Of a stretch of 64,000 bases of DNA, positions 61,103 through 64,000 are shown piece after piece. The position numbers were made by a program, and so were the translations under genes. The stretch lies in the NCBI RefSeq assembly GCF_023336905.1, contig NZ_JAMBLS010000001.1, positions 62,001-126,000 on the forward strand, written 5' to 3'. The notes below the pieces were generated by a model, which was not told where the DNA came from, did not search any database, and saw only the letters and a program-made list of their open reading frames with translations. This DNA is from Bacteroides sp. ET71. GTDB lineage: Bacteria > Bacteroidota > Bacteroidia > Bacteroidales > Bacteroidaceae. Each line of letters opens with the position of its first letter. The stretch's first letter is position 1.

Positions 61103-62452
61103 TCAACCCGCACGAGTACCCGCTTTCCAAACCAACAAAGCCAGCAACACGGAAAGAACGGCTGCCCCAATCCAGAAGCAATTAATATATGTAAAATCAT
61201 ATACCTCGACACCATCCACCATACGCTTGTTACCCTCTATCAGCAAACCACTCATCACGTCCTGAAGGCCTGCCCCCACATAACTGGCAATGCCTACTAC
61301 ACCCAATGCAGCCCCAGAGGCATTCCTCGGAGCAATATCCACCGCCATCAGTCCCCCCAAGAAACAAAGCAGCACTCCGATACCCAGCCCAAACAGAATC
61401 ATGGCTAACACATCGACCCACAGATGCACGCCCGGCACCAACAAAAAAAGACAAAGGGCCGAGACATTAAGCAGTCCAAACAGCAAAGCCGGCATATTTC
61501 TTTTTCCTCCAAACAGCTTGTCTGATATCACGCCCGAAAACATAGTCCCCACAATGCCACACACAGAAGCAATAGAAATAATGAAACTGGCATCCAACGT
61601 CGAATACCCTTTTTGCGCCTCCAGATAGAACACGCCCCAACTGTTCACCGCATAACGACTGACATACATACAAGCACTACTGAGCGCCAATATCCAGATG
61701 GCCGGATTACGCAATACCGCCTTCTGTGCCCGATTGAAAGCATCGGCCTCAGCCTCACTTTTTACCTTTTCAACATTGGGCACATTCACCGGAGGCAAAC
61801 CTTCGCTTTGCGGCGTATCATGAAAGAACCTCCATACAATCAGCGTTCCCAGCAGCCCCACCAATCCAGCTCCCAAGAAACCGAAACGCCATCCCAATGC
61901 ACTGACCAGAGACGCCACCACAATGAACGTCAACGCCTCGCCAATGTTATGGCTGGCACTCCAAAAGCCGTAGAACGAGCCACGCTCTTTGTCCGTGAAC
62001 CAACGCGACAGCCCTACCACACACGAAGCAGCCCCCATCGACTGAAACCATCCGCTCAGCCCCCACAAAATGGCAAACAAGAGGAACGAATGTACAAACC
62101 CCAGACAAAGATTAACCAAAGCCGTCACCAGCAATCCCGTAGACATAAAACGCCGAATATTGCTCCGGTCAGCCAAGAATCCATTGGTAAACTTACCTAT
62201 GGCATACGTAAAAAACAATACCGAACCGATGATGCCCAACTCTGTTTCCGAAAAGATGCCCTCCTCCACAATAGGCTTTTTCACCACGTTCAGGCTTAAT
62301 CGGCAAACATAATACAAGCCATAACCAATCGTAGCAGTCAAAAAAGTCGACCACTGAAGACGACGCAAACGTCGTTTCTGTTCAGATATGCCTTCCCCGT
62401 TACAAAGCTTCGGCTGCGAAACCCTGTAAAAATCAAGTATAGATTTCCACAT
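61103..62452 (-). CDS. GlpT/UhpT-type organophosphate transporter (MFS)
   Basis: A 449-residue, 12-helix member of the organophosphate:phosphate antiporter family. GYGLYYVCRLSLNVVKKPIVEEG carries the essential Arg after the first helix; GWFQSMGAASCVVGLSRWFTDKERGSFYGFWSASHNIGEAL is the family signature. It likely imports glycerol-3-phosphate in exchange for phosphate, which fits the glycerophosphodiesterase gene next to it. The start at 62452 is preferred to an in-frame ATG at 62488 because those codons lie in a dispersed palindromic repeat. Confidence 0.88.
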   Translation of the reverse strand: MWKSILDFYRVSQPKLCNGEGISEQKRRLRRLQWSTFLTATIGYGLYYVCRLSLNVVKKPIVEEGIFSETELGIIGSVLFFTYAIGKFTNGFLADRSNIRRFMSTGLLVTALVNLCLGFVHSFLLFAILWGLSGWFQSMGAASCVVGLSRWFTDKERGSFYGFWSASHNIGEALTFIVVASLVSALGWRFGFLGAGLVGLLGTLIVWRFFHDTPQSEGLPPVNVPNVEKVKSEAEADAFNRAQKAVLRNPAIWILALSSACMYVSRYAVNSWGVFYLEAQKGYSTLDASFIISIASVCGIVGTMFSGVISDKLFGGKRNMPALLFGLLNVSALCLFLLVPGVHLWVDVLAMILFGLGIGVLLCFLGGLMAVDIAPRNASGAALGVVGIASYVGAGLQDVMSGLLIEGNKRMVDGVEVYDFTYINCFWIGAAVLSVLLALLVWKAGTRAG

Positions 62453-62474
62453 AAATGATAATTTAGCGGGATTA

Positions 62475-62572
62475 ACCACAGATGACACTGATTATACGGA
62501 TAAGCACTGATTCTTAATAATCTAAATACTAAAATCTGTGTTTAATCCAGTATTATCTGCGTTATCTGTGGT
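62475..62572. repeat. ~100-bp palindromic interspersed repeat (ACCACAGAT family)
   Basis: Ends ACCACAGAT (62475-62483) and ATCTGTGGT (62564-62572) are perfect complements, with CACTGAT, AATCTGTG and ATCTGCG words inside. Similar in size and vocabulary to the element at 19145-19248. It lies between the phosphodiesterase and the transporter genes. Confidence 0.7.
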
Positions 62573-62585
62573 CTAAATTCCTATT

Positions 62586-63485
62586 TTACTCACGCAATCC
62601 CTTTTCCTCCAGATAATCCAAAAGCAAAGCCGGTCTATCAGTTTGAATCAATTTAGCCCCTTGCTTCACAATCCACCCCCAGCTTTTTTCCGGTTCTCCC
62701 AATTCCACCGCACGGTCATCGTCATGCCCTCCGCAAAGCTCCGGCCACAAACTATTGATAAATACCTTCGCACCACTCTCGCGCACTTTCTTTATCAACC
62801 TCAACACCTCCGGCCCATCGTTGTCAAACACCAGCTCGAAAGCTTTCGGCTTCATATGCTCCAGATAACCGTCTATGACATCCTCTGCCCCCTCTTTATG
62901 CAGATTCACCACAGGCATGAAAACCATCTCATCCAGCACCTCACCATTCTCCGCTTTTACCTGCTCATAAGGCAATCCAGCTTTCATCACACACTGGTTC
63001 ACAGTACCCGTTTTTTTCAAAATGGCATACGCCTCCTTAAAGTAATCATACCCCTTGTCCACGTTCACCATGATTTTCCCCTTACACAGCAACATACACT
63101 CTTCAAACGTAGGAATTTGATGGCGAGTTTTACAACCAGCTCCATTCTTTAGGCGCATCGCTTTCAATTCCGCCAACGTATAATCTTCCGGTTTCCCCTT
63201 TCCTGTTGTAGTACGATTGAGCGTTTTATCGTGCATCAGTATCAGATGCCCGTCCTTTGTTTTTTTCAGATCCACCTCTACCATATCTACTCCCATATCA
63301 ATACAATTTTGAATGGCCTGCAACGAGTTTTCCGGTGCATTACGCCAGTCTCCCCGATGAGATACAACCAGAATTTCCTCCGAATTTTCGGATAACTGTT
63401 TACGGACGTCAAAAACATCATTTTGCCCCCAAATAAACAACGGAGCATATAATATCAAAAAAAATGCAAGACATACCTTTCTCAT
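62586..63485 (-). CDS. glycerophosphodiester phosphodiesterase
   Basis: A 299-residue periplasmic enzyme that splits glycerophosphodiesters into glycerol-3-phosphate and an alcohol. A signal peptide ends near FIWGQ. Catalytic H43 and R44 are in VVSHRGDWRNAPENS, metal ligands E70 and D72 in VEVDLKKTKDGH, and H85 in LILMHD. The barrel continues to KLIQTDRPALLLDYL. Its product would be taken up by the GlpT-type transporter whose gene follows, so the two form a glycerophosphodiester-use unit. Confidence 0.9.
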   Translation of the reverse strand: MRKVCLAFFLILYAPLFIWGQNDVFDVRKQLSENSEEILVVSHRGDWRNAPENSLQAIQNCIDMGVDMVEVDLKKTKDGHLILMHDKTLNRTTTGKGKPEDYTLAELKAMRLKNGAGCKTRHQIPTFEECMLLCKGKIMVNVDKGYDYFKEAYAILKKTGTVNQCVMKAGLPYEQVKAENGEVLDEMVFMPVVNLHKEGAEDVIDGYLEHMKPKAFELVFDNDGPEVLRLIKKVRESGAKVFINSLWPELCGGHDDDRAVELGEPEKSWGWIVKQGAKLIQTDRPALLLDYLEEKGLRE

Positions 63486-63547
63486 ACTTCTTTTCCTTTC
63501 TCAAATTATCATTAGTTCATTTTACAATACTCATATACATCCATTCA

Positions 63548-64000
63548 CTACCTATTCATTATTTCATCAAACGTAGCTTTCACCCTCTGAGGTGTAGGTC
63601 GTTTCTTTCCATTTTCGCAATCCTTAGTTGCCTCATACATAAAGATTCCCTGATAGCCAGATTCTTTTAAACGGGTAACAAGCCGTTTCCAATCAATCTT
63701 TCCTTGTGTCGGCAACCAATGACATTCATTCTCGAAATCGAAATCAGAAGCATGGATAGTTCCTATGTAAGATTCCAACACATCCATAAAATGCTCTGTG
63801 GAACCTTGCGTATAATGATTAGTATCAAAACATACCTTTACACCTGGTATATCTTTAATAATCTCCAAAAGTTCCTCAGGTGTATTTCCCAAACAAGTGC
63901 GAGGTAAATTCTCAATGCACAGTTCCACACCGATGCTATCCGCACAAACCTTTAGCTTAGCAATTGACTTACGGGCATTCATTAAACGTTGTGCACGAAT
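63548..64000 (-). CDS. sugar phosphate isomerase/epimerase, C-terminal part (partial)
   Basis: An open frame runs off the window end; 151 codons are visible. GVELCIENLPRTCLGNTPEELLEII, VKVCFDTNHYTQG, TIHASDFDFENECHWLPTQG and FMYEATKD match the TIM-barrel xylose-isomerase-like (AP endonuclease 2) family. Metal-binding Glu (ELCIEN), Asp-x-x-His (DTNH) and His (IHASD) are present. The start lies beyond the window; the Met at 63982 is internal. Substrate unknown. It is upstream of the phosphodiesterase gene in the same direction. Confidence 0.8.
   Translation of the reverse strand: MRAQRLMNARKSIAKLKVCADSIGVELCIENLPRTCLGNTPEELLEIIKDIPGVKVCFDTNHYTQGSTEHFMDVLESYIGTIHASDFDFENECHWLPTQGKIDWKRLVTRLKESGYQGIFMYEATKDCENGKKRPTPQRVKATFDEIMNR

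Noticed and set aside
62453-62488. 12-codon N-terminal extension of the GlpT-type transporter
   Set aside because: These codons fall in or next to a dispersed palindromic repeat, and the inner Met starts a normal family N-terminus.

Overview
This window is chromosomal DNA of a gut-type Bacteroides (Bacteroidota, order Bacteroidales). The evidence is the recurrent promoter element TAnnTTTG with TTTG about 20 bp upstream (clear before feoAB, tRNA-His, tetR, ssb and others), weak or absent Shine-Dalgarno sequences, a FeoA-FeoB fusion with its Cys-rich partner, a Rho factor with a large disordered insert, BtuG-type cobamide lipoproteins, GldE, and YncE/DUF5074 surface lipoproteins. Most housekeeping genes are GC-rich at third codon positions. 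The 27.9-30.0 kb and 50.8-54.3 kb segments are clearly AT-rich and look acquired.

Layout. 0-7.5 kb: end of an MFS transporter, an HU-like protein, a MntA/HepT toxin-antitoxin pair translationally coupled to purM, three overlapping small membrane proteins, prfA, a DUF4153 membrane protein, pyrF and tRNA-Cys. 7.7-13.1 kb: feoAB with a Cys-rich membrane partner, a lone tyrosine recombinase, and tilS. 13.2-19.1 kb: an EFR1-type flavodoxin/ferredoxin, rho, ffh, folD. 19.3-27.1 kb: a cobalamin-riboswitch-controlled surface B12-uptake operon (btuB, btuG and three further lipoproteins). 27.3-30.0 kb: tRNA-His followed by four unrecognised AT-rich genes, one broken by a stop codon. 30.2-37.3 kb: an inositol-phosphatase-like enzyme, then a TetR / methyltransferase / ATC-hydrolase-like / two half-ABC-transporter cassette. 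37.4-43.6 kb: PPTase, gldE, ssb, mutY, glycerate kinase, YigZ/IMPACT protein, nitroreductase. 43.7-58.2 kb: a mosaic defence and mobile-element region holding a 1624-residue exonuclease-RecQ-UvrD fusion, a restriction-modification system with two adenine-methylase-like proteins and a PD-ExK nuclease, duplicated and reciprocally deleted RhuM/AlbA_2 loci, a 79-bp direct repeat about 10.6 kb apart, regulator pseudogenes and a deleted insertion sequence. 58.3-64 kb: dnaK, then DUF2490, a GlpT-type transporter, glycerophosphodiester phosphodiesterase and a truncated sugar-phosphate isomerase/epimerase.

The most unusual pattern is a set of intergenic arrays with a nearly constant 22-23 bp period (or 11 bp half-period), each with its own sequence and usually its own palindrome. 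They lie at 152-306, 4635-4769, 18085-18163, 22160-22242, 24568-24660 and 41059-41168, always between genes read in the same direction. The period is conserved while the sequence is not, which suggests selection or a copying mechanism acting on spacing (about two DNA turns) rather than on one binding sequence. The second most interesting object is the 43.7-58.2 kb island around the three-activity helicase fusion.
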